From Candidatus Omnitrophota bacterium (lineage in GTDB: Bacteria > Omnitrophota > Koll11 > Duberdicusellales > 4484-171): a stretch of DNA of 14,016 nucleotides. Within the stretch, counting starts at the first letter, position 1; every line of letters starts with the position of its first letter. The stretch lies in the NCBI GenBank assembly GCA_021735115.1, contig JAIPHQ010000010.1, positions 1 to 14,016 of the forward strand, given 5' to 3'. Both the position numbers and the translations under genes were made by a program. This document shows, piece by piece, positions 6,346-13,978 of the stretch. Under the pieces are notes generated by a model that worked only from the letters and a program-made list of their open reading frames with translations, did no database searches and was not told where the DNA came from.

Positions 6346-6373
6346 AAAAAACAACAGATAAAGGAGTAGCTTT

Positions 6374-7441
6374 ATGGATATAGATAATATGTTTGAGACA
6401 ATGATAGAGAAAAATTCTTCTGATTTGTTTATAAGAGCAGGCAGCCCTCTTAAAGCCAGGATAGACAATAAAGTTACTTCAATTGGGGATAGAGAAATAA
6501 AATTAGAGGAAGTAAATAACTTAATAAAAAAACTACCTGACACACAAGCCAAAGAAGACCTAAAAAGTAAAAAAAATTGTGAATTTACTCTTTGGTATAA
6601 GGGGGATTGGCGTTTTAGGATAAGTATTTTTTTCCAGAGAAATACCCCGGCGATTGTAATTCGTAAAATTAATTTAAAATTCAATAGTTTCAAAGAGTTA
6701 AATTTGCCTGCTGAAATATTAACTAATTTATCTAACCAACGCAGAGGTATGGTTCTTTTGACCGGGGCGACTGGTTCGGGAAAATCAACCACTATAGCTA
6801 CCATGTTAGAATATATAAATAATAATTTGGGCTACCATATTCTTACTATAGAGGAGCCGGTGGAATTTACTTTTAAGGATAATCAATCAATCATAAACCA
6901 AAGAGAAATTGGTAAAGATGTAAGAAATTATCAAGAAGCCTTAAAACAGTTTGCGCTTCATTCACCGGATGTAATATTCATAGGTAATATTAGAGATGCT
7001 GAAACTTGTTATGCGGCTTTGACAGCGGCTGAAACAGGAGTTTTAGTTTTTTCTACGATTCATACCATAAATGCTTCTTCAACTATACAAAGAATAATAA
7101 ATTTTTTTCCGCCTCATCAACATAATTTAATAATCAGCCAACTTTCTACGTTACTAAAAGGTGTAGTCTCACAAAGGTTACTTCCCAGAAAAGACCAAGG
7201 ACTTATACCCGCTTATGAATCAATGGTTTTGAGCCCTTCTATATCAAGATTGATAAGAGAAAATAAAATTTGGGAGATTCCTAAATACATAGCTTCCGGA
7301 GATATCTATGGAATGAGAACATTTAACCAATCACTCCTAGAGCTGGTGGAATCAAACAAGATAACCAGTCAAACAGCTTTAGAATATTCAGATCAAAGAG
7401 AGGATCTAGAAATAGAGCTCCGCAATAAAAATCTTATCTAG
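6374..7441 (+). CDS. PilT/PilU-family type IV pilus ATPase with altered Walker B
   Basis: PilT and PilU are hexameric ATPases that drive pilus retraction from the inner-membrane base. This 355-residue protein has the family length and layout: an N-terminal PAS-like domain beginning with the typical SDLFIRAGSPLKARID, Walker A GATGSGKST (131-139), Asp box TIEEPVEF (158-165), QREIG (177-180 region), Walker B with Asp199 in PDVIFIG, His box STIHT (His230), and a C-terminal GMRTFNQSLLEL. The usual VGEMRD is IGNIRD, so the catalytic Walker B glutamate is Asn205. ATP binding looks intact but hydrolysis may be weak or need partner subunits. The ATG follows AAGGAG by seven bases. No other pilus gene is in the window. 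PilU-type accessory motor is an alternative to PilT. Confidence 0.85.
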   Translation: MDIDNMFETMIEKNSSDLFIRAGSPLKARIDNKVTSIGDREIKLEEVNNLIKKLPDTQAKEDLKSKKNCEFTLWYKGDWRFRISIFFQRNTPAIVIRKINLKFNSFKELNLPAEILTNLSNQRRGMVLLTGATGSGKSTTIATMLEYINNNLGYHILTIEEPVEFTFKDNQSIINQREIGKDVRNYQEALKQFALHSPDVIFIGNIRDAETCYAALTAAETGVLVFSTIHTINASSTIQRIINFFPPHQHNLIISQLSTLLKGVVSQRLLPRKDQGLIPAYESMVLSPSISRLIRENKIWEIPKYIASGDIYGMRTFNQSLLELVESNKITSQTALEYSDQREDLEIELRNKNLI

Positions 7442-7465
7442 GTTTAAACAAAAGTAAATATTTAT

Positions 7466-8572
7466 ATGGAAAATTTAAAAAGTAAAGTTTTAACCTTAAA
7501 AAAAGGTGTTGCAGACCTAAAGAAAATATTAAAAATAGAAGAAAAAAAAGAAGAGATGAAAGTACTGCAAGATAAGATGGCAAAACCAAGTTTTTGGCAA
7601 GATAATAGTTCTTCAACTAAAACAGTTAAAAAACTAAAAAGCCTTAAAACTGATGTTGGTGAGTGGAACTATTTAAATAATAAACTTAATGAATTGGCAG
7701 AGTTTATTAATATGGAAGATAACTCACTTGAGGCAGCGATTAGCCAGGAGTTAAAAGGAATAGAAAAGAAATATAAAGCGCTTGAATTGAAAACTTTTTT
7801 TTCAACTAAATTTGATCAAGCTGATGCAATAGTTGAAATTAATTCTGGGGCTGGAGGTACAGAAGCCTGCGATTGGGCTGCAATGCTGTTTAGGATGTAT
7901 TTTCGCTGGGCTGAAGAAAAAGGTTTTAATTTGAAAGTAGCTAATCAAGTTCAAGGAGATGAAGCTGGAATAAAAAGTATTACCTTTTTTATTGAAGGTG
8001 TACGCGTTTATGGTTTATTGAAATCAGAAAGAGGTGTTCATAGATTAGTCAGGATTTCTCCTTTTGATTCTAGCCGGCGCCGGCATACTTCTTTTGCTTC
8101 AGTTGATATTATTCCAGAGGTAGAAGAAGATATAGATATTGATATTAAACCGCAAGAGATAAGAATAGATACTTATCGGGCTTCAGGAGCCGGCGGCCAA
8201 CATGTTAATGTAACAGATTCTGCTGTAAGGATTACTCATATTCCTTCGAGGATAGTAGTTAGTTGTCAGAATGAGCGGTCACAGCATCAAAATAAACATA
8301 CTGCTTTTAAGGTTTTAAAGGCGAAATTATTTGAATTAAAAGAACAAGAACAACAAAATGAACTTAATAATATGAAAGGCAAGAAACGAAAGATAGAGTG
8401 GGGTTCACAGATTCGATCTTATGTTCTTCATTCTTACTTATTAGTAAAAGACCACCGAACCGGCATTGAAAATCATAATGCTGAAGCTGTGTTAGACGGC
8501 CAAATTGATGATTTTATCTGGGGATACCTGAAATGGGTAAATAGGAGCCAGGATAGAGAAATTAGAAAATAA
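7466..8572 (+). CDS. prfB: Peptide chain release factor 2
   Basis: RF2 recognises UGA and UAA stop codons and triggers peptide release. This 368-residue protein has the family length, the SPF codon-recognition tripeptide at 198-200 (marking RF2, not RF1), and the GGQ catalytic motif at 243-245 in RASGAGGQHVN. The N-terminal domain has the usual PSFWQD motif at 41-46. The reading frame is continuous from the ATG at 7466: there is no in-frame TGA in the early region, so the autoregulatory +1 frameshift found in many prfB genes is absent. The ATG lies 24 bases after the PilT-like gene and has no Shine-Dalgarno sequence. Its stop codon overlaps the secA ribosome site, suggesting coupling to secA. 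Confidence 0.96.
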   Translation: MENLKSKVLTLKKGVADLKKILKIEEKKEEMKVLQDKMAKPSFWQDNSSSTKTVKKLKSLKTDVGEWNYLNNKLNELAEFINMEDNSLEAAISQELKGIEKKYKALELKTFFSTKFDQADAIVEINSGAGGTEACDWAAMLFRMYFRWAEEKGFNLKVANQVQGDEAGIKSITFFIEGVRVYGLLKSERGVHRLVRISPFDSSRRRHTSFASVDIIPEVEEDIDIDIKPQEIRIDTYRASGAGGQHVNVTDSAVRITHIPSRIVVSCQNERSQHQNKHTAFKVLKAKLFELKEQEQQNELNNMKGKKRKIEWGSQIRSYVLHSYLLVKDHRTGIENHNAEAVLDGQIDDFIWGYLKWVNRSQDREIRK

Positions 8573-8585
8573 GGAGAAAGTCAAG

Positions 8586-11429
8586 ATGCTTAGAGGTTTT
8601 ATTTTTAGAAAGGCACAGAAAAAAATTAATAGTTTAGAACCAAAAGTAAATATTTTACTAAATAAGGAACTGCCGACTCCGTCGGCCAAAGAGATTGCAA
8701 ATCTTTCTTCGCTTGTAAGCAGGGTTAATTCTTTCGAATCTGAAGTAGCTGACAAACCAGCATCTTTTTTTAAAGAAAAAACTCAAGAGTTTAAAGAGTT
8801 AATCAAGAGTAAATTAACTAAAAAAAGTAGTGGCAAGGAAAGAGAAGATTTGCTTGATCAAATCCTTCCTTTTTATTTTGCTTTAGTTAGAGAGGCAGCC
8901 AAAAGAAGCGTAGCTATGCGCCATTTTGATGTACAAATTGTAGGAGGAATAGTTCTTCATAAAAATAAAATAGCTGAGATGGTTACCGGCGAGGGTAAGA
9001 CCTTGGTTGCAACATTGGCAGCTTCTTTAAATGCTTTAGTTGGTAAAGGTGTGCATGTTGTAACTGTTAATGATTATCTAGCTAAAAGAGATTCTGAATG
9101 GATGGGGCCTGTCTATCAATATTTGGGATTAAGCGTAGGAGTAATACAAAGTGATATGGAAAAGCAGGATAAAAAAGAAGCTTATGGCTGTGATATAACT
9201 TACGGGACAAATAATGAGTTTGGCTTTGATTACCTAAGGGATAATATGGTCAATGATTTAGACGATATGGTTCAAAGAAGCCATTTTTATTCGATAGTTG
9301 ATGAAGTAGATTCAATTCTAATAGATGAGGCAAGAACCCCTTTAATTATCTCTGGGCCGGCTGATACCTTTGTTAAAAAATATTATTTAGCTGATAAGGC
9401 AGTTAGGCAGCTTAAAATAAAAGAAATTATTCAGAGTTTTGAAAATAAAGATGAAACTATTACCATAAAAAATAAAGACGGAACACAAGTTAAAACTAAT
9501 CCAGAAGAGTTGGAAAAGAATTTTGATGCTATAGCCGAAGAAAAAACCGGTAATACTTTTCTTACTCCGGCCGGAGAAAAAAAATGTGAGAGTATATTAG
9601 GTGTAGGTAATATCAACGATGAATCACCTGATTCACAATCTAATCCCTGGATGCATTATATAAACCAGAGCCTTAGAGCCCATCGCTTATTTCAGCGCGA
9701 AAAAGAGTATATAGTAAAAGATGGTAAGGTTATGATTGTCGATGAGTTTACCGGGCGCCTTATGCCGGGCCGGCGCTGGTCTGACGGCCTGCATCAAGCT
9801 GTAGAAGCTAAAGAAGGCCTAAATATTCAGCAGGAAAGTCAAACTCTGGCTACAGTTACCTTACAGAACTATTTTAGAATGTATGATAAGTTAGCTGGGA
9901 TGACCGGAACCGCCTATACCGAAGCTAAGGAGTTTCGTCATATCTATAAATTAGATGTTGATGTTATCCCCACCAATAAACCTTTAATTCGGAGCAATTA
10001 CCCTGACAGAATATATAAAACAAAGAAGGCAAAGTTTAATTCAGTTATTGAAGAGATTAATGAATGCTATCTCCAAAAGAGGCCTGTGCTTGTGGGGACA
10101 ACCTCAATAGAGGATTCAGAAACTTTAGCTTTTCTTTTATCCAAAAAAGGGATTTCTCATAACATATTAAATGCTAAATACCACGAGAAAGAAGCCCATA
10201 TTATAGCTCAAGCTGGTAAAGTAGCGGCTGTAACTATTGCTACTAACATGGCGGGAAGAGGTACAGATATTGTTTTAGGGGGAAACCTTGACTATTTTAT
10301 AAAAGATGTGTTAAGGCGAAATAATATTAGTTCCGAAGATGAAAGCTATGAAACTAAATATCAAGAAATTTATAAGCGTTACAAGGATGAGTTTCAAAAA
10401 GAGCATCAAAAAGTTGTAGATGCAGGCGGGCTTCATATAATTGGTTCACAGCGCCATGAAGCACGTAGAATTGATAATCAGCTTCGCGGCCGGGCCGGAA
10501 GGCAGGGAGATCCTGGGTCTTCCCGGTTTTATGTTTCTTTAGAAGATGACTTAATGCGCCTTTTTGGTTCAGAGCGCATCTATGGATTAATGGATACCTT
10601 AGGTTTTCCCGAAGACCAACCGATTGAGCATGGCATGATTACCAGGTCTTTGGCAGTTGCGCAAAAGCGGGTTGAAGGCCATAACTTTGAAATCAGAAAA
10701 CAACTTCTCCAGTATGATGACATAATGAATAAGCAACGTGAGGTAATATACAACCAAAGAAAAGAGATTTTAGAAAGCAGTAATATTAGCGAGATGATCT
10801 TTGATATGACCGAAGAAGTAATCGAGAACAATGTGCCTTCCTATCTTGACCAGGATAAAGATATATTAGGTTTATCTGGATGGATTAAAGCAAAGTTTAA
10901 CCTAGAGTTAGATTTTAAACAATTGGGAGATTTAGATAAAGATACTGCAATCAGCTTTATAAAAGAAAAAGTGCATCAGCTTTACCGCCAAAAAGAGAAA
11001 AAAGCTGGTGAAGAGATCCGCCAGTTAGAGAAGATGGTCTGCCTCTGGGCTCTAGACTCAAAATGGAAAGAACATCTTCTGGTTTTAGACCACCTAAAGG
11101 AAGGTATCCACCTTCGCGGGCATGCTCAAGCTGATCCTTTGGTGGAATACCAAAAAGAAACTTTTTTTGCTTTTCAAGAGATGATTAGTCTAGTTAAAGA
11201 AAAAGTAGTAGATTTAATTTATAAGGCAAAAATTAAATCAGAACAAAAGCGTGAAGTTTTTACAGAAGATCAAAAAAACTTCGTTCATTCTAAATACTCA
11301 CCTCTAGGTAAAAAAGAGCCGACTAAAAAGAAGGTTAAAACGCCCAAGGTAGCTGGTAAAAAAGTAGGCAGAAATGATCCTTGCCCTTGTGGTTCGGGCA
11401 AAAAATATAAAAAATGCTGCGGCAGATAA
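8586..11429 (+). CDS. secA: Preprotein translocase ATPase SecA
   Basis: SecA pushes unfolded preproteins through SecYEG. This 947-residue protein has all hallmarks: MVTGEGKT Walker A (Lys138), the VDEVDSILIDEARTP region (238-251), GMTGTA, the NMAGRGTDIVLGGN motif, QLRGRAGRQGDPGSSRF, and the C-terminal zinc-binding tail CPCGSGKKYKKCC that binds SecB and ribosomes. A lysine/glutamate-rich segment around 285-320, between PLIISGP and LTPAGEKKCE, looks longer than in common SecA and is probably a lineage-specific insertion. The ATG at 8586 follows AAGGAG (8571-8576) at nine bases; that site overlaps the prfB stop. The end overlaps lnt by 16 nt, and a heptamer repeat starts right after the stop codon. 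Confidence 0.97.
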   Translation: MLRGFIFRKAQKKINSLEPKVNILLNKELPTPSAKEIANLSSLVSRVNSFESEVADKPASFFKEKTQEFKELIKSKLTKKSSGKEREDLLDQILPFYFALVREAAKRSVAMRHFDVQIVGGIVLHKNKIAEMVTGEGKTLVATLAASLNALVGKGVHVVTVNDYLAKRDSEWMGPVYQYLGLSVGVIQSDMEKQDKKEAYGCDITYGTNNEFGFDYLRDNMVNDLDDMVQRSHFYSIVDEVDSILIDEARTPLIISGPADTFVKKYYLADKAVRQLKIKEIIQSFENKDETITIKNKDGTQVKTNPEELEKNFDAIAEEKTGNTFLTPAGEKKCESILGVGNINDESPDSQSNPWMHYINQSLRAHRLFQREKEYIVKDGKVMIVDEFTGRLMPGRRWSDGLHQAVEAKEGLNIQQESQTLATVTLQNYFRMYDKLAGMTGTAYTEAKEFRHIYKLDVDVIPTNKPLIRSNYPDRIYKTKKAKFNSVIEEINECYLQKRPVLVGTTSIEDSETLAFLLSKKGISHNILNAKYHEKEAHIIAQAGKVAAVTIATNMAGRGTDIVLGGNLDYFIKDVLRRNNISSEDESYETKYQEIYKRYKDEFQKEHQKVVDAGGLHIIGSQRHEARRIDNQLRGRAGRQGDPGSSRFYVSLEDDLMRLFGSERIYGLMDTLGFPEDQPIEHGMITRSLAVAQKRVEGHNFEIRKQLLQYDDIMNKQREVIYNQRKEILESSNISEMIFDMTEEVIENNVPSYLDQDKDILGLSGWIKAKFNLELDFKQLGDLDKDTAISFIKEKVHQLYRQKEKKAGEEIRQLEKMVCLWALDSKWKEHLLVLDHLKEGIHLRGHAQADPLVEYQKETFFAFQEMISLVKEKVVDLIYKAKIKSEQKREVFTEDQKNFVHSKYSPLGKKEPTKKKVKTPKVAGKKVGRNDPCPCGSGKKYKKCCGR

Positions 11430-12880
11430 AAAGTCCAAAGTCCAAAGTCCAAAGTCCAAAGTCGAATATACTATTTTCAATTATAAGTGGTGTTGGGATT
11501 GGGTTGGCTTTCCTTTTTCCTAAAGCTTCTTTCCTTGTTTGGTTTTCGTTAGTTCCACTTTTTTTTATACTTAATAAAAAAAAATCTGCCAAGGGATTTC
11601 TTTCCTTTTTTCTTTTTGGTTTAATTTATTACGGAATCTCTTTATATTGGGTGAACCATGTATCTATATTAGGATTTATTTTACTCATAATTTATTTATC
11701 CTTATTTTATTTGGTTTTTTATTTATTAGGTACCTTTTTTATAAAAAGGCCCTTATGTCAGTTAGTTATCCCAGCTGCTTGGGTGGTGGTTGAATTTTTA
11801 AAAGAAATTATTTGGTGCGGGTTTAGCTGGGCAAATTTAGGATATTCTCAATTTAACCATTTATATTTGATTCAAATTGCCGATATTGGTGGTACAAAAT
11901 TAATTAGTTTCGTAATAGTTTTAGTTAATTTTTTAATTTGGGAAATAATTAACAAGAGAATCTTAAAAAGGTTATTTTTTCTTTTACTTATATTTGTAGC
12001 AATAACAACTTATTCATCTTTTCGGCTTAAGGAAAAAGAATCAAGAAAAAAGATAGATGTTTCATTGATCCAGCCAAACATCTTAGATAAACAGTTTCTT
12101 GGTCCGGAAGACAAGAAAGAAATTTTAAAAAGTTTATCTATTTTGACAGAAAGAACTCCAGAAGACAATCTTGTTGTATTTCCTGAAGCAGCTTGGCCCT
12201 ATCTTTTAGATAAAGAGGATATTAAGTTAATTACTAATTTTGTCAAAGAGAGCAAAAGAAATATTCTTATCGGGGCAATTACCAGAGAAAACGCCCATTA
12301 TTATAATTCTGCTTTATTTTTCAATAAAAGCGGCAATTTAGTTGAAACTTATAATAAAATTAAATTAGTTCCTTTTGGTGAGTATGTTCCTTTACGGAGA
12401 TACTTAAAATTTATTAAAGTTTTAAATAGTATTGGAGATATTACTCCTGGGGAAGAAAAAAAGAGCTTTTCTTTTCAAGATAAAGCCTTTGCTACCCTTA
12501 TCTGTTTTGAAGATATCTTTCCTTATTATGTGGCTAAAGTTGCCGAGGATAAAGATTTTTTATTAAATATTACCGATGATAGTTGGTTTTATGGACAGCC
12601 AGAGGCAGGACAGCATTTGTCAATTATGGTTTTGCGCGCCATAGAAAATAGGATACCTATGGTAAGAGCTGCAAATAGTGGAATTAGCGGATGGGTTTCT
12701 TCAGAAGGTCATATAACTAAATTGGAAAAAGGTAAAGATAATTTGTTTGTTAAGGCTCAAGCAGATTTTCAGGTCCCAATTAATAAAAAAAGAAGTTTTT
12801 ACAATAAAAGAAAAGGATGGTTTGTGATCTTATCTTTTGTTTTTTTGATAATTATATTTTTTAAGAAGAAAGTTGATTAA
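11414..12880 (+). CDS. lnt: Apolipoprotein N-acyltransferase Lnt
   Basis: Lnt adds the third acyl chain to the N-terminal cysteine of lipoproteins in the inner membrane, needed for export by Lol. The protein has 488 residues. After a polar stretch of about 18 residues come several membrane segments up to about residue 200 (with a GLAFLFPKASFLVWFSLVP start typical of Lnt), then a periplasmic nitrilase-like domain with the triad Glu258 (FPEAAWPY), Lys317 (NKIKLVPFGEYVPLR) and Cys364 (LICFEDIFP), and a last membrane segment near 470-483. The ATG at 11414 lies inside the end of secA and has no ribosome site, but no better start exists before the first membrane helix. Codons 6-17 are made by the AAAGTCC repeat, so copy-number change would frameshift the gene. 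Confidence 0.93.
   Translation: MLRQIKSPKSKVQSPKSNILFSIISGVGIGLAFLFPKASFLVWFSLVPLFFILNKKKSAKGFLSFFLFGLIYYGISLYWVNHVSILGFILLIIYLSLFYLVFYLLGTFFIKRPLCQLVIPAAWVVVEFLKEIIWCGFSWANLGYSQFNHLYLIQIADIGGTKLISFVIVLVNFLIWEIINKRILKRLFFLLLIFVAITTYSSFRLKEKESRKKIDVSLIQPNILDKQFLGPEDKKEILKSLSILTERTPEDNLVVFPEAAWPYLLDKEDIKLITNFVKESKRNILIGAITRENAHYYNSALFFNKSGNLVETYNKIKLVPFGEYVPLRRYLKFIKVLNSIGDITPGEEKKSFSFQDKAFATLICFEDIFPYYVAKVAEDKDFLLNITDDSWFYGQPEAGQHLSIMVLRAIENRIPMVRAANSGISGWVSSEGHITKLEKGKDNLFVKAQADFQVPINKKRSFYNKRKGWFVILSFVFLIIIFFKKKVD
11430..11463. repeat. Heptanucleotide tandem repeat (AAAGTCC) at the start of lnt
   Basis: Four perfect AAAGTCC units (11430-11457) and a partial fifth AAAGTC (11458-11463) begin at the base after the secA stop codon. 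Within the lnt frame they encode a SPKSKVQ-type periodic peptide. Seven is not a multiple of three: by direct reading, losing one unit brings a TAA 22 codons after the start, and gaining one also leads to an early TAA. Heptameric tandem repeats are known as short dispersed repeats in some bacteria, for example cyanobacteria. Confidence 0.9.
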
Positions 12881-12900
12881 ACCAAAAGCTTTGCTATAAT
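12873..12900 (+). promoter_or_regulatory. Promoter of the LpxL-type gene, near-leaderless
   Basis: TTGATT at 12873-12878 (overlapping the lnt stop codon), a 16-bp spacer and a perfect -10 TATAAT at 12895-12900 with an extended TGC. Nine bases separate the -10 box from the ATG at 12910, so the predicted leader is only about 2-3 nt. Confidence 0.75.
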
Positions 12901-12909
12901 TTATTTTCT

Positions 12910-13851
12910 ATGGATAAAAAAGAAAAAAAGAAATTGTTAAGAAGAAAAGTTGGCTTGTATTTTATTAAAAGCTTTACCTTTTTATCCGGCGTAGCACCCT
13001 TGAAGGTAAATATTTTTTTGGGTAAAATTTTAGGATCTTTGGCTTACCTGGTTTTGTCCCGGCATCGAAAAATTGCCTTAAATAGCCTTTCGATAGCTTT
13101 TCCTAACTATTCTTTAAGTGAAAGAAAAAAAATTGCTAAGCAATTTTTTGTTTTTATTGCTGAAGGTGGCTTTGAACTTATCTATTACCTCAATAATATT
13201 AAAAAAATGCATCAACCGGTTAAAATTGAAGGGAAGGATAATTTAGATCAAGCTTTAGCCAAAGGCAAGGGTGTAATTTTAGTTACAGCTCACTATGGAA
13301 ATTTTCCTTTGATGAGCCTGCGTCTTGCAGCAGAAGGATATCCGGTAAATTTGGTAACCAGGCCGATGCGGGATAAATATGCAGAAGCTCATTTTCATAA
13401 ATTAAGAACAGATGCCGGGGTAAAGAATATTTCTGTTTATCCGCGCAGGGCTTGCGTGGCTGGAATAATTAATGCTTTAGCGAGAAATGAAATAGTAATA
13501 ATTTTGATGGATCAAAATTTTGGTACTGGTGGAGTTTGGGTAAAGTTTTTTGATAAATTAGCGGCAACTCCAACTGGGCCGATAATTTTATCTTTGCGGA
13601 CTAAGGCGGCCTTGGTTCCTTCCTATATATATAGAAAAGGAGGAAAAAGGCATGGCCTTAAAGTATTTCCGGAAGAAGATCTAATTTTAGGAAAAGATAA
13701 AAATGAAACGATTCTTCTTAATGCAGCTAATTTCACAAAAATTATTGAAGGTTGGATAAGAAAAAGGCCGGGGCATTGGAGTTGGGTCCACCGGCGCTGG
13801 AAGTCACGCCCGCCAAAAAATGTAGATGAAAATAAAGTATTTGATAAATAA
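12910..13851 (+). CDS. LpxL/HtrB-family lipid A (Kdo2-lipid A) acyltransferase with altered HX4(D/E) motif
   Basis: Members of this inner-membrane family transfer a secondary acyl chain from acyl-ACP to lipid A. The 313 residues match the family length and order: a basic N-terminus, a membrane-associated helical region (14-50), SRHRKIALNSLSIAFP (50-65, the conserved R...N...L..FP pattern), the active-site strand GVILVTAHYGNFPLM (121-135), the RPMRD motif (151-155), a DQN motif (201-203) and a C-terminal PGHWSWVHRRWKSRP. In the usual HX4(D/E) motif His128 should be followed five residues later by Asp or Glu; here it is Pro133. An HKLRTD at 163-168 fits the pattern by chance but lies in the wrong place. 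It follows lnt by 29 bases with its own promoter and no Shine-Dalgarno sequence. Whether it acts on lipid A or another lipid is not decided by sequence. Confidence 0.87.
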   Translation: MDKKEKKKLLRRKVGLYFIKSFTFLSGVAPLKVNIFLGKILGSLAYLVLSRHRKIALNSLSIAFPNYSLSERKKIAKQFFVFIAEGGFELIYYLNNIKKMHQPVKIEGKDNLDQALAKGKGVILVTAHYGNFPLMSLRLAAEGYPVNLVTRPMRDKYAEAHFHKLRTDAGVKNISVYPRRACVAGIINALARNEIVIILMDQNFGTGGVWVKFFDKLAATPTGPIILSLRTKAALVPSYIYRKGGKRHGLKVFPEEDLILGKDKNETILLNAANFTKIIEGWIRKRPGHWSWVHRRWKSRPPKNVDENKVFDK

Positions 13852-13853
13852 TT

Positions 13854-13878
13854 CCAAAAGTAGACGTCCTACTTTTGG
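13854..13878. terminator. Perfect hairpin after the LpxL-type gene, terminator-like without a clear U-tract
   Basis: CCAAAAGTAG (13854-13863) pairs perfectly with CTACTTTTGG (13869-13878) around ACGTC, two bases after the stop codon. The following CTATTTAGG is not a proper T-run, so it may be a weak terminator, an mRNA 3'-end stabiliser or an interspersed palindrome. It could act in either direction. Confidence 0.5.
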
Positions 13879-13907
13879 CTATTTAGGACACCCTATAAGT
13901 TCTTACC

Positions 13908-13923
13908 TGTCATTGTAATGACA
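13908..13923. promoter_or_regulatory. 16-bp dyad, candidate regulator site upstream of the last promoter
   Basis: TGTCATT and AATGACA are perfect arms around a GT centre. The centre lies about 62-63 bases before the predicted transcription start of the gene at 13979, a distance common for activators that contact polymerase from upstream. No regulator is identified, and a chance palindrome is possible in AT-rich DNA, though the arms are not simple sequence. Confidence 0.4.
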
Positions 13924-13943
13924 TTAAAGGCTGCAAATAGTTA

Positions 13944-13971
13944 TTGTAAACGTTATTTTTTTTGATAAAAT
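13944..13971 (+). promoter_or_regulatory. Promoter of the gene at the right edge, leaderless
   Basis: TTGTAA at 13944-13949, a 16-bp spacer and TAAAAT at 13966-13971 with an extended -10 TGA. The ATG at 13979 is seven bases after the -10 box, so the mRNA should begin at or within a base or two of the start codon. Confidence 0.65.
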
Positions 13972-13978
13972 GATATCA

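Noticed and set aside
11335..11592. 85-codon minus-strand frame across the heptamer repeat
   Set aside because: Its central periodic peptide is just the translation of the GGACTTT repeat, and it is antisense to secA and lnt.
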